Below the pieces are notes generated by a model that was not told the DNA's origin, did no database searches, and saw only the letters and a list, made by a program, of their open reading frames with translations. Both the position numbers and the translations under genes were made by a program. Below, piece by piece: positions 21,436-30,338 of a stretch of DNA of 32,371 nt; position 1 is the first letter of the stretch; every line of letters starts with the position of its first letter. Source of the stretch: Euryarchaeota archaeon UBA443 (GTDB taxonomy: Archaea > Thermoplasmatota > Poseidoniia > Poseidoniales > Poseidoniaceae); assembly GCA_002499195.1 (NCBI GenBank), contig DAKS01000048.1:1-32371 (forward strand), in the 5' to 3' direction.

Positions 21436-24400
21436 TTACATCTCACCATCGAGATATTTCTGGCCGTAATGCTCCCATTGTTCCATAGTCCACCCATCTG
21501 GAAGACCTTCTGGTGGTAGTGGTGGCCCAGCGGATGGAGGTGAAGCCGTATCGGGCATAGCCGTTGGCTCAGAAATCGGAGGTGGAGCCATTGGAACTGT
21601 TGGAGCAGCCGCAACAGCACCATAGGTTGCTGTCAAGGAATCTTGGTACATCATATCGTCCCAGTCATCAAAATCGTCATCTTTATCGACGGATGTTACG
21701 ATTTTGAAGGTTATGAAACCAAGAATGCCGACCACAATCAAGAAACCAGACCAAAGAACGATGTTCTTGACAAGTTCCCCATTTTCTTCTGAGGAGGTAC
21801 CGTCTCCTTCACCGTTATCTGCAGATTGTTTCTTGAGAACAACAGTCAACTTAGCGGTTGGCGAATCTGCAACCGTCAATGATGTTGCATAAATTGTGAA
21901 GTTAACGGTGAGTGTATCCGAAGGAAGGTTGATGAGAGTTGCCTCACTAACTTCAACTTCAACTGTGACGGTTCGAGACGCATCGGATTCAAGGGAGAAA
22001 CTACCGTCATCATTAGCGATTCGAACACTGATGTAACTTGACCAAGCACTATCGGGGACTTTGTCCATGGAGATTGTTTGGGCTGGATAGACCAATGGAT
22101 TGAGTTTGTTTTTGACTTCGACTTCCATGGTGTAGATGAGATCTGCTTCTACAATTTCGATTGGAGCGGGAGGCGTAAGATCGATGGTTCCCTGTCGACC
22201 GACGAGGTACGTTGCTTCACCCGTATCAGAAATTGTGGGGTCACTAACGGAAGTTGCGGTTAGGCCAAGAGTCAGAGTGCCGTCAGCGTCAGCAAGGAAT
22301 CGGAAGCGAACCGTCGCATCCCATGTTTCACCAGACGGTATAACTGTAGTGGTTGCAATACCGCCGACTGGAACTGGATCGATAAGTTCAGCAACCATGC
22401 CATCAGGTATATCGAGCGTGATGGTAAATCGGTCGTCGCTGTTTCCGTAATTGGTAATCTCGAATGTACGATCGGTCGTAGCAGGATCTCCAGGTAAGAA
22501 TGATTGGTCGGATGATTCATCCGATACTCCGACTGCCGCAGTATCGAGAATCTCCACATTAATTCTGTACGAAACGGATACTGAGGAGTCATCAACATTG
22601 GTTGCGATGACGTCCACGTAATATGGATTAGGTGACAAACCGACCGGCATTGGTAGTGTCAAAATGATGGTTGTCTCACCATCCCATGCGTCGAGAATTG
22701 CTGTAGTCTCGCCTGCGAGTTGCGCCCCCAAAAGGTATTGATGTGGGCCACCGAGCGAAAGAGAATATTGTTCGTCATCATTACCTAGGTTAAGTAGCGT
22801 CATGTATACTGTCTCAGTAACGTCATCAGCTGCACTTTGGTAAGTGTCCTGATCAGCAGATATGGAGGCTTGTCGTAAGATTGGAACCTCAATGTTACGT
22901 CCCAATATGTCAGCACCGAACAACGAAGTACCGCAAGATGGGCAAGTTGCTCGAAGATTGAATGATATCGTACCTGGAGTTGCAAGGTTGCTGGCAGTGA
23001 CATTGAGGAACAGGTTGACAACATCTGCCTTTCCAAGAATGATTGGATTCGGGACTGCAACACCTGTTTCATTCTCGACAACAGCATTCCAACCATCTTC
23101 TGAGAAGGTTGTAACCAAGTTGTAGGAAGCGTCTCGGTTTCCGATGTTCTGCAATCGAACTGGTATGAGGCCAGATTCTCCCGGCAGCAAGGTATCTGCA
23201 AGCAGTGGGGTTTGGGATGTAAGCGAAACACCAAACTGTTCAGTGACGGCGAGGTTCATGGAGACTCGGGCCTTTTCACCTGAATTCGTACCTCCGCTGT
23301 CTCGGAACCAGACTTGCCAAGTTTGTTGTTGTACATCCGCACCGGCAGGGATGCTGATATTGACATAAACATCGATGGTTTCTCCCGCACCAATGCTTGG
23401 AATAATGACAGGGGAGAAGAAATCATTCGGATTTATGGTTTCAATTCGAATCGAAGGGAATCCTGGATCCATCCAAGTCAAATTGGTTACGTTGGAATAA
23501 ACAGACACGGTTGCGCCCGAATACCCATTGTTGGTAACCAAGCAATGCAAAGAAACTGTATTGGAAGGTGGGGATGAGAAACCAGCCTCGGGATTGTCGC
23601 AGTTCACATCTAGTGTGAAATCGGCAACCTTGGAAACACCGAATTGAATGAAATCATCGACGTGCATTCCCTCTGATGCACCACTATTGTCCGAGTTGAA
23701 CAAGAGGCCTATCGAGTATGAGTTTCCACCGAGGAACAAATCTGGATTAGATAGACCTGGAATTTGAGCCCAATCGACTTGTGGGTCCCAAGAGATGTTA
23801 GTCCACTGACCGGATGCAGGACTTGGAGCGCCGTTTGTGAAGTTCCATGTCAGCGATTCCATCTTGTTGTTGTAATTTCCAGAACCTCGCCATAATTCGA
23901 AGGCTACATTATCACCTGCTGCGAGTGAACCCCATGTTTGGGCATAGAATTGTGTTGAAATGAATTCTCCTGCGAAGAAAGTCTTTCGGCAAACGTATGT
24001 TTGGTATGTTTGAGACATTCCTGGATCTAGTTGTCCAAGTGCTCCACATTGCCCAGCTGAGGGGAAGAACATGTGAACAAGTCGGTCGTGTGCTCCCGAT
24101 GGATAATCAGCACCAGGATTGGAATGTCGCCAGTGATCGGTTCCTTCAGGCCCACCGGTATCGGTTTGCCAACTTCCAGCACCTGTTGCATCTCCTCCAC
24201 CAGAAGGATAGCGGCCAGAGATAAATGTCGGTGTCTCTACGGCTATTGTAGTACCATCGAACTTGTCCTTCATGATTGCGATAGGAACGGCTTGCTCGAG
24301 GACGTCGTTGTCATTTTTGTTATCCGCGGAGAAAAGGACGCTTGCACGGACAATAAGGCCGCCGTTAAGGTCGTTGGTTGCCGTATCGAGTATGGAATGG

Positions 24401-24801
24401 GCAATCATCGGCGTCCATACATACGAACCTTCATTTTGTTGCCCGCCCAAGAGGTCAGGAGTTGTAAAATTAGAAGATTCAATGACATATCCAATAGGAT
24501 GCACGATTTCAATCATAACTTCTGCGGATTTACCTGTTAGGGAATTACCTCCTAATTGCACTTGGACTTTCACTTCAATCTCTTGACCCATAATGAGGTA
24601 ATCAACGGTGGACTGATCTGATTGAACCCACGTAAATGCAGGGTCTGATACATTTCCAATAGTGATTTTCTTCACAAGGAAGTCATCATTGTCTCCGCCA
24701 CGACCAGAGGTTGCTTCTGCAGAATTCAGTACAAGCAAAGAGGCAGTCTGAAACAACATGAGAGTAATCAAGAGCATGGGTATACTACGTCGCATCGTCA
24801 T
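21436..24801 (-). CDS. large surface protein, signal peptide plus C-terminal membrane anchor
   Basis: Predicted extracellular protein of 1121 residues. A hydrophobic signal (about residues 6-30, PMLLITLMLFQTASLLVLNS) is followed by repeated Ig-like/CARDB- or NEW3-like beta domains, recognisable by segments such as NIGNRDASYNLV, NLGNDDEQYSLSL and NYGNSDDRFTITL. One transmembrane helix lies at about 1012-1036 (SGFLIVVGILGFITFKIV), then an 83-residue cytoplasmic tail: an acidic patch, a proline-rich stretch and a terminal GWTMEQWEHYGQKYL (1103-1117). Only a few cysteines are seen. The ATG at 24801 is about two bases after the start predicted from a TATA box at 24826-24833, so the mRNA is probably leaderless; upstream TTG codons are rejected. 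Ligand or role unknown. Confidence 0.85.
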   Translation of the reverse strand: MTMRRSIPMLLITLMLFQTASLLVLNSAEATSGRGGDNDDFLVKKITIGNVSDPAFTWVQSDQSTVDYLIMGQEIEVKVQVQLGGNSLTGKSAEVMIEIVHPIGYVIESSNFTTPDLLGGQQNEGSYVWTPMIAHSILDTATNDLNGGLIVRASVLFSADNKNDNDVLEQAVPIAIMKDKFDGTTIAVETPTFISGRYPSGGGDATGAGSWQTDTGGPEGTDHWRHSNPGADYPSGAHDRLVHMFFPSAGQCGALGQLDPGMSQTYQTYVCRKTFFAGEFISTQFYAQTWGSLAAGDNVAFELWRGSGNYNNKMESLTWNFTNGAPSPASGQWTNISWDPQVDWAQIPGLSNPDLFLGGNSYSIGLLFNSDNSGASEGMHVDDFIQFGVSKVADFTLDVNCDNPEAGFSSPPSNTVSLHCLVTNNGYSGATVSVYSNVTNLTWMDPGFPSIRIETINPNDFFSPVIIPSIGAGETIDVYVNISIPAGADVQQQTWQVWFRDSGGTNSGEKARVSMNLAVTEQFGVSLTSQTPLLADTLLPGESGLIPVRLQNIGNRDASYNLVTTFSEDGWNAVVENETGVAVPNPIILGKADVVNLFLNVTASNLATPGTISFNLRATCPSCGTSLFGADILGRNIEVPILRQASISADQDTYQSAADDVTETVYMTLLNLGNDDEQYSLSLGGPHQYLLGAQLAGETTAILDAWDGETTIILTLPMPVGLSPNPYYVDVIATNVDDSSVSVSYRINVEILDTAAVGVSDESSDQSFLPGDPATTDRTFEITNYGNSDDRFTITLDIPDGMVAELIDPVPVGGIATTTVIPSGETWDATVRFRFLADADGTLTLGLTATSVSDPTISDTGEATYLVGRQGTIDLTPPAPIEIVEADLIYTMEVEVKNKLNPLVYPAQTISMDKVPDSAWSSYISVRIANDDGSFSLESDASRTVTVEVEVSEATLINLPSDTLTVNFTIYATSLTVADSPTAKLTVVLKKQSADNGEGDGTSSEENGELVKNIVLWSGFLIVVGILGFITFKIVTSVDKDDDFDDWDDMMYQDSLTATYGAVAAAPTVPMAPPPISEPTAMPDTASPPSAGPPLPPEGLPDGWTMEQWEHYGQKYLDGEM

Positions 24802-24825
24802 CAACGTTCGTGCCAACAACTTACA

Positions 24826-24833
24826 TCATATGA
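24826..24833 (-). promoter_or_regulatory. TATA box of the surface protein gene
   Basis: TCATATGA is centred 28 bases upstream of the ATG at 24801. This is the spacing of a leaderless archaeal transcript, which fits the absence of any ribosome site. Confidence 0.5.
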
Positions 24834-24853
24834 AGATGGTCGTTGTTTGCTCT

Positions 24854-26143
24854 CTAATCATCGCCCCGATGCTCTTCGGAAATAAGGCCCTGAATCGTGG
24901 GCTGGTCGTATGGTGGTGAATCGTTCGAATCAATTTCAAGAAGGCTATTATCAAACTCTGTTATATCAATGCCAACATCATCGCTCAATGTTGGTAGAGA
25001 GGGAGGTGAGAGGCTCGATGCCGTATCACTGACCGCCTCTATACCGGTTGGTGTTGCAGAAGCCATAGCCGAAAGACCTGTGGCGACTTCTTGTCCTTTG
25101 GAAGCAACGCCAGCCGCGGCAGCAACTGCGAGCGTAGCTCCTGTCGTAACCGCCGCAGTTGTTACTTTTCCAAGTAACCCGAAATCTGGTGATTCCTTAC
25201 CATCGAAACGAGAGATGACATCCTCTGGTTGATTCATCCAATCGGGAGGATTCGTTGATCCTCCTTCCAAAACTGCGAGCGTTGTAAACGCTGCAAGAGG
25301 CATGACTGCCAAGGCGGTTAGAAGATCAAGGAAACTTGTTTCTGGAATAACTGCGCTTCCTAGGAATGCTTCGAACAGATTGGTTTCAAACGTCATCGAT
25401 AACTCTGTATCTTGGCCCATCCAGCCAAGAACGACCAAACTTGCAAAGCGCCCCATAAGCCATAATACGAGAACAGGAGCAAGCCAAGAGAGTTTAGTCA
25501 TCGAAATAAGCCATCGCCGAGTAAAGGTTGCAATACCTATGTATTTGCGACAAAAACGAGGATAGACTCGCATAGCCACCATCAAGCCGATGATATACAA
25601 CAAAATGGCAAGTTCAAGACGGCGATTCAACCGAACAATAGATTCTGGTATCATCATCACCAATGTGAGCGGAATAGTCACGAGAAGAATCTGGAAGGGT
25701 ACTGCAAGGAGTAACAAACCTCCATGCGTCGAAATCAAGGAATGTCCTTGCATCATTCTACGATTCGCAAGAGTTGAAAGTGAGCCGTGAGGTGATGTTG
25801 AGAAATTTTCACGTGCCCGGCGTAGGCTCGATGCTGAACGGCCTGCTCTTGACATTCCAAGAGCGGAGAACCAACCACCTCGTTCAACAATTCTAATCGG
25901 ACGATAGCCACCCATGATCAAAGCAAGAAGGAGAGCCAACATTCCATAGGCGAGTGATGCCGCCATGATCCAAGGCAGCATTTCTCTTTGGATACCTATC
26001 GTGATGTTTTCTCCGGTCATATCAAGTTGTAGAAGATAAGTAATTGAGAAAGCAGCCAGTGGTGTCAAGAAGATTTGACAGAAGACTACGAAGGTCAACC
26101 ATATTCTGGCAGTCAAAGGTCCACGTTGACTAGCCCGCCCCAT
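24854..26143 (-). CDS. hypothetical multi-pass membrane protein with acidic tail
   Basis: Not recognised as a known family. The 429 residues have about six hydrophobic segments (near 14-39, 56-78, 142-165, 177-193, 218-240, 270-292) and possibly a seventh Ala-rich one (327-347). A basic stretch at about 97-130 between the second and third segments probably faces the cytoplasm. The last 80 residues are acidic and Ser/Pro-rich with no hydrophobic part. The ATG has no ribosome site. The gene follows a small membrane-protein gene after 58 bases and precedes the surface-protein gene, so a role at the cell surface is possible, but this is inference. Confidence 0.7.
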   Translation of the reverse strand: MGRASQRGPLTARIWLTFVVFCQIFLTPLAAFSITYLLQLDMTGENITIGIQREMLPWIMAASLAYGMLALLLALIMGGYRPIRIVERGGWFSALGMSRAGRSASSLRRARENFSTSPHGSLSTLANRRMMQGHSLISTHGGLLLLAVPFQILLVTIPLTLVMMIPESIVRLNRRLELAILLYIIGLMVAMRVYPRFCRKYIGIATFTRRWLISMTKLSWLAPVLVLWLMGRFASLVVLGWMGQDTELSMTFETNLFEAFLGSAVIPETSFLDLLTALAVMPLAAFTTLAVLEGGSTNPPDWMNQPEDVISRFDGKESPDFGLLGKVTTAAVTTGATLAVAAAAGVASKGQEVATGLSAMASATPTGIEAVSDTASSLSPPSLPTLSDDVGIDITEFDNSLLEIDSNDSPPYDQPTIQGLISEEHRGDD

Positions 26144-26201
26144 GCATCCGATGGATTGGAATGGTTAGACAAAGGTTCCCCTTGATTTTGGGTGGTCTGA
26201 G

Positions 26202-26786
26202 TCAGTTTTGCGACTCATCTGGAAGAACCATTGGACGGCCATCACTAAGCCAAAGTCGGAACCCTCCGCGGAAGAATCCATCCTTACGAGGACGCCCTAG
26301 ATCTGGCCGAAGCATCTCTTCGAGCCTTTTTGAGCACGATTCACATCGAATCGATTCGACCCACCATTGAGGTTGTGGATGTGGGCAACATGCCTCTTCC
26401 GAATCGGCTATGTTCATGACCATCTGTAATCTCTCAGCCATCTCGAGTGTGCAAGCAACAGGCGGCCCGTCGAGCAGTACTTGTGCACGTGAAAGCAAAG
26501 TCCACCCTCCAGCAAGGAATAGACCGTAGCCAAACGTCGATTGACCACCAAGAATACTAAGATATCCAAAACACAAGGGTAAGAGAGTAGTAAAAGTTCC
26601 TAACCGATGGAACCAACGCATGTGGAGGACGCGTTGGGTAAGGCGAGGAGAAAGTGGAATTGGTTCAGGATGCGGTGGAAATCCTTTGTTGAACCCAGAG
26701 GTTCTGCATAAGACCATGAAAGGAATGCGTGGCATAAGGTGGCCAAGAAGAAAGCCAGCGATAAAGAACAGTACCGCTGAAATCAT
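26202..26786 (-). CDS. hypothetical membrane protein with zinc-ribbon-like cysteines
   Basis: Not recognised. The 194 residues start with a hydrophobic helix (about 4-20), then two more (63-78 and 84-100). After these comes a soluble part with C133, C134, H136 and a CESC pair (C148, C151), a pattern that could bind one zinc ion. The C-terminal 35 residues are basic and then polar. It begins ten bases after the aminotransferase gene, so the two are probably cotranscribed. No function can be given. Confidence 0.7.
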   Translation of the reverse strand: MISAVLFFIAGFLLGHLMPRIPFMVLCRTSGFNKGFPPHPEPIPLSPRLTQRVLHMRWFHRLGTFTTLLPLCFGYLSILGGQSTFGYGLFLAGGWTLLSRAQVLLDGPPVACTLEMAERLQMVMNIADSEEACCPHPQPQWWVESIRCESCSKRLEEMLRPDLGRPRKDGFFRGGFRLWLSDGRPMVLPDESQN

Positions 26787-26795
26787 AAGTTACAC

Positions 26796-27944
26796 CTACT
26801 GGTTGTTGAGTCGCTTCAAAGTTACTTCAACCTTGTCCATACCTCTAGAGATGTCCTCTTGTGAAATTGTGAATGCAAAGCGAAGATGCCCTTCTCCTGA
26901 TGGCCCAAATGCTGTCCCTGGAGAACAAAGGACCCCATCCTTGAGCAACTCCATGGCCAACTCTTGACTGTTCAAACCTGGAACCTGAATCTTCGGGAAA
27001 ACGTAGATTGAACCCTTTGGGCGATGACATTCAACACCCGGCATTGCATTAAGACGATCGACGATCAGATTGCAGCGTGCATGAAATTCCTTAGCGAGAA
27101 TATCGGGATAATCTGAGGCTTTTTCCATCGCTTCAAGAACTGCATACTGCATTGCATCGTTAGAACATGCAGTGATATAATACTGCATTTTGATGACTTG
27201 CTTCATCGCTTCTAGATTTGCTGACATGATGTAGCCAATTCTCCATCCTGTCATAGCAAAAGTCTTGGAAAAAGAGTTGATGAGGAGCACTTTGTCATAA
27301 TTGGTTCCTACAAACGAAACGTGTTCAGAATCAAACACGATTCGGTCATATACCTCATCGGAAATAATCCAAAGATTGTGGCGCTTTGCAAAATCGAGCA
27401 ATTCATCTCTTTGTTCAACTGTCAAGGTTCCACCTGTTGGATTTGAAGGGAAGTTGTAGAGAATTGCGACCGTATCTTCATCGACCAAGGATTCTAGATT
27501 TTCTATGGTTGGAACGAACTCATTTTCGAACAGGCAGGGATAAAATCGGCTTTCACCTCCACAAAGCGTGACATCTGGACCATATAGTGGGAAGTATGGT
27601 TCGGGAAGAAGGACATTCTTCCCTGGATCGACCAAGGTCAAAAATAAATTGAGAAGAGCATTCGTTCCCGACATTGTTATGCAAACATTGTCTTCGGTCA
27701 AACCTGATTCGAGATGATGCCAGGATTCTGCAATCTTAGCACGAAGAGGCGGTAGTCCTGCCGTAGTCGTGTATTTGTTACGACCATCAAGCATGGCTTG
27801 ATGGAAGGCTTCAATCGCAACAGGTGGTGGTTGGAAATCGGGTTCACCGAGACCGAAACTGATGACATCGTCGCCAGCCAAGTCGAACATCTTTCGAACG
27901 CCTGTTGGCTGAATTGCCAAAGCACGCTGACTGAAGTCACCCAT
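26796..27944 (-). CDS. class I/II pyridoxal-phosphate aminotransferase (aspartate aminotransferase type)
   Basis: Moves an amino group between an amino acid and a 2-oxo acid, using pyridoxal phosphate. Family motifs: SFGLGEPDFQPP near the N terminus, YNFPSNPTGG (N168, P169 in NPTG), the DEVYD aspartate at 196, and NSFSKTFAMTGWRIGY with the cofactor lysine K227. The 382 residues are the usual length. The open frame runs far upstream inside the protease gene, but the ATG at 27944 begins the conserved sequence and lies after a GGTGAT site; its first eight bases overlap the protease end. The exact substrate (aspartate, alanine or another) cannot be set from sequence alone. Confidence 0.93.
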   Translation of the reverse strand: MGDFSQRALAIQPTGVRKMFDLAGDDVISFGLGEPDFQPPPVAIEAFHQAMLDGRNKYTTTAGLPPLRAKIAESWHHLESGLTEDNVCITMSGTNALLNLFLTLVDPGKNVLLPEPYFPLYGPDVTLCGGESRFYPCLFENEFVPTIENLESLVDEDTVAILYNFPSNPTGGTLTVEQRDELLDFAKRHNLWIISDEVYDRIVFDSEHVSFVGTNYDKVLLINSFSKTFAMTGWRIGYIMSANLEAMKQVIKMQYYITACSNDAMQYAVLEAMEKASDYPDILAKEFHARCNLIVDRLNAMPGVECHRPKGSIYVFPKIQVPGLNSQELAMELLKDGVLCSPGTAFGPSGEGHLRFAFTISQEDISRGMDKVEVTLKRLNNQ

Positions 27945-30087
27945 CAGTATCACCACCATCATCTGATTCGATGATCGCATCAAGAACTTCCTGTTCTTCA
28001 AGTGAAGGAGGGAAATAGTTTGCATTCTTGCTTTCGTACTCATCACCATCTCCGCCGAGAAGGATGACCAAAGCGAGCACTAGTAAGGTAATAGCAAGCC
28101 CGACCATAACCAATTCCTGTATTCCAAATCCTTCATCCGCCGACTGGCCATCCCATGTACCTACAACCGTGGTTGCAACCATAAGGGATTGAACACCTTC
28201 CGTGTTGACTGCTCTGATTTCAACGGTCCTGTTTCCTTCCATGAGTTGAGAAGTGTCTAGGGCGACTGTCCAATTGAATCGAGCAAATGCGCCCAAAGTT
28301 TCTGCTTCCTCGTCAAAGGTTGCTGACATCCATTCGCCTCCATCAATTCGATATTCAACGGATGAGACCGCACTGACTTGGCCCCAAGCAAGGCCAGTCA
28401 ATGTTGCAATTCCTTCAGAAGTGTTGGTTTCTGTAATATGAACTTGGGTCGTGACGTCGACTTCTCCAGTCAAGCCTTGGTACTTGAGATCAAAAGCCAT
28501 CGAAACAGCAGCGTACGCATCAACCATTCCAAACCCAAAGTCTCGGTTCCAGAAAGGATCAACATCAGGAGCTGATGGTTCACCACGACGTTCAGCGGTT
28601 AACTTGAGAATCTCTTTGATTTCAGCAGGGGTTAAATCGGGATTGGCTTCTATCATCATAGCCATGATACCGGAAACTGCAGGTGTTGCATAGGATGTAC
28701 CAGAGCCACGACCAGTGTAACCGTTGTCGCTCGCATCTCCGCCGAGGAAATTGTTGCATGTACCTGAAGTTACACAGGCCTCAGCTTGGATAATGTTGGT
28801 TCCAGGAGCGGTGACTTCAGGCTTCAACTCATTGAGTGGATTGCCATCTGAGTTATCTCTTCGTGGTCCTCTAGAGGAATAACCTGCAATAGTATCATCT
28901 TCACGGTCGATCGTGTTTTGATCATCTGTGGCACCAACGGTAACCGATAGGTCAGAAGAACCCATTCCTGACAACCCATCGTTATCAGGACCATCATTAC
29001 CTGCTGCAACACTGACAACAACACCTGCAATCATGGCCTCGTCAAGAATACGACTATGCATATCGGAACCATCAGAACCACCAGCCTCATGAGAGGTAAT
29101 TCCCCATGATAGAGAGATGATATCGATACCATATTCGCTTTCTTCAGCACCTGCCCAAGCATCGTCCTTGTGATCGATGATCCACTGTAATCCATTCATA
29201 GCGGATTCGTAAAATTCCTGAGAGAGTAAGTAATTCTCAAACGGTCCTGCTCCCGCATCGGTTCCAATTCGAACATCGACGAGGGCTGCATCAGGTGCAG
29301 CCCCGTAAAAGTCGGTTTGCTCACCACTAGCATCGATACCTGTTGCAGCAGCCATGCCCATGCATGCTGTTCCGTGCTGGTTACCATCATCAGGATCGTA
29401 ACTTCCATCCTCAACTCGACCACCAGCAAGGATGCATGTAGGGTCGGTGTGAACGTAGCAAACTGCATCATAACCAGCAACAAACTTCTCATTGAGACCA
29501 GGGTGTTCATTGTCGACACCAGTATCGACCATGGCTATGACTGCACCATCACCAGTAACACCCAAATCCCAAGCACCAGGATATAGTGTTGAATTGCGGG
29601 CTTTAACGGCAGGTGTCTGAATGTCTCCATAGAGATGAATTTCTCCGTATCGTTCAACCATAACAACATCGTCCAGTTGAGCCAAAGATTCAACCATTGA
29701 TGTATTGATTAGTCCGAGGAGTACTGCATCAACGGACTCGATAACATCGACGACTTCCAATCCCATATCGTTCAATTCTGCAATATGTGCATCATTGACC
29801 TCAACTCCGTATGAAAGACCGATTCCAGTTACGAAATGAGATTCTTGAAGGGAATCATGGATTTTGTTGTGATCCTGATCGAGTGCAGAGCGTTCCCACC
29901 AAGGCCGTTCATCAACAATCCATCCCCAGCCGTCTTGTTCAGGAATGGTGAGTGTTTGACCTTCAGGCAAAATCTGCGCCTGATTATCGAGTCGAATGTA
30001 ATCTGAAGGTGGAACGGTGAGAGAGCCAACAAGTGGCCCCATCAGGACGCTCAAACAGATTACTGCCCATAGCCGACGTGTCTGCAT
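27937..30087 (-). CDS. secreted subtilisin-like serine protease with membrane anchor
   Basis: Extracellular S8 family protease. A signal peptide covers about residues 1-22 (LWAVICLSVLMGPLVGSL). Residues about 80-155 look like an inhibitor I9-type propeptide. The catalytic domain has the triad Asp188 (VDTGVDNEHP), His238 (NQHGTACMG) and Ser465 (GTSYATPAVSGIMA), with oxyanion Asn364 (AAGND). A beta-rich domain follows, then a transmembrane helix at about 659-678 and a 38-residue acidic cytoplasmic tail. At 716 residues it is one of the anchored subtilases common in marine archaea. The ATG at 30087 is chosen because it starts the signal and lies about six bases after the start predicted from a TATA-like AATATT. 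The aminotransferase gene overlaps its end. Confidence 0.92.
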   Translation of the reverse strand: MQTRRLWAVICLSVLMGPLVGSLTVPPSDYIRLDNQAQILPEGQTLTIPEQDGWGWIVDERPWWERSALDQDHNKIHDSLQESHFVTGIGLSYGVEVNDAHIAELNDMGLEVVDVIESVDAVLLGLINTSMVESLAQLDDVVMVERYGEIHLYGDIQTPAVKARNSTLYPGAWDLGVTGDGAVIAMVDTGVDNEHPGLNEKFVAGYDAVCYVHTDPTCILAGGRVEDGSYDPDDGNQHGTACMGMAAATGIDASGEQTDFYGAAPDAALVDVRIGTDAGAGPFENYLLSQEFYESAMNGLQWIIDHKDDAWAGAEESEYGIDIISLSWGITSHEAGGSDGSDMHSRILDEAMIAGVVVSVAAGNDGPDNDGLSGMGSSDLSVTVGATDDQNTIDREDDTIAGYSSRGPRRDNSDGNPLNELKPEVTAPGTNIIQAEACVTSGTCNNFLGGDASDNGYTGRGSGTSYATPAVSGIMAMMIEANPDLTPAEIKEILKLTAERRGEPSAPDVDPFWNRDFGFGMVDAYAAVSMAFDLKYQGLTGEVDVTTQVHITETNTSEGIATLTGLAWGQVSAVSSVEYRIDGGEWMSATFDEEAETLGAFARFNWTVALDTSQLMEGNRTVEIRAVNTEGVQSLMVATTVVGTWDGQSADEGFGIQELVMVGLAITLLVLALVILLGGDGDEYESKNANYFPPSLEEQEVLDAIIESDDGGDTDG

Positions 30088-30115
30088 AATATCACCGAAA
30101 ACAGTCCTTTGCATC

Positions 30116-30121
30116 AATATT
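30116..30121 (-). promoter_or_regulatory. TATA-like element for the protease operon
   Basis: AATATT, centred at about 30118, predicts transcription starting near 30092, just before the protease ATG at 30087. It sits 16 bases beyond the end of the tRNA-Trp gene. Weak on its own. Confidence 0.3.
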
Positions 30122-30137
30122 CGGTTTTGTTGAGTGT

Positions 30138-30322
30138 TGGTGGGGGCAGAGGGATTTGAACCCCCCCTAGCGGGTTTCTTCTGACGTCAGCCTCGGTGAA
30201 AGGCTTCGGTTTCTCGGTTAAACGGGTCGGCGCTCCAGTTGTTCATCAACTTCAGCAAACCCACCTGTCGTCATCCCCGTGCAACTGGAGCCCGCGGTAC
30301 TACCAAGCTATACTATACCCCC
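30138..30322 (-). tRNA. tRNA-Trp (anticodon CCA) with 109-base intron
   Basis: Exon 1 is 30285-30322: acceptor GGGGGTA, D arm GTAT/GTAC with GG in the loop, anticodon stem GCGGG and loop CTCCAG with anticodon CCA at 30288-30286. Exon 2 is 30141-30175: A38, CCCGC, variable TAGG, T arm GGGGG-TTCAAAT-CCCTC, acceptor TGCCCCC and discriminator A73. The CCA end is encoded at 30138-30140. Without the intron (30176-30284, between positions 37 and 38) it makes a normal 73-base tRNA. The splice points follow from the fold; a bulge-helix-bulge can be drawn but with one C-A mismatch in the central helix. Confidence 0.95.
30176..30284 (-). ncRNA. box C/D guide RNA inside the tRNA-Trp intron
   Basis: The intron contains box C (ATGACGA, 30274-30268), D' (CTGA, 30255-30252), C' (TGATGA, 30248-30243) and a D-like CCGA (30230-30227), with a 12-base spacer in each half. 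The first guide (30267-30256) pairs with exon 2 so that the fifth base upstream of D' meets C39. The second (30242-30231) pairs perfectly over nine bases with the anticodon loop, and the fifth base upstream of D meets C34. These are the positions (34 and 39) methylated in Haloferax tRNA-Trp by its intron guide, so 2'-O-methylation in the pre-tRNA is predicted. Box D departs from CUGA by one base. Confidence 0.88.
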
Positions 30323-30338
30323 AGATGTTCAACTGAGA

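Noticed and set aside
30161..30167. Run of seven C (G on the tRNA strand) as a likely sequencing error
   Set aside because: Seven G give a proper four-base variable loop and five-pair T stem in tRNA-Trp, so the run is needed for the fold.
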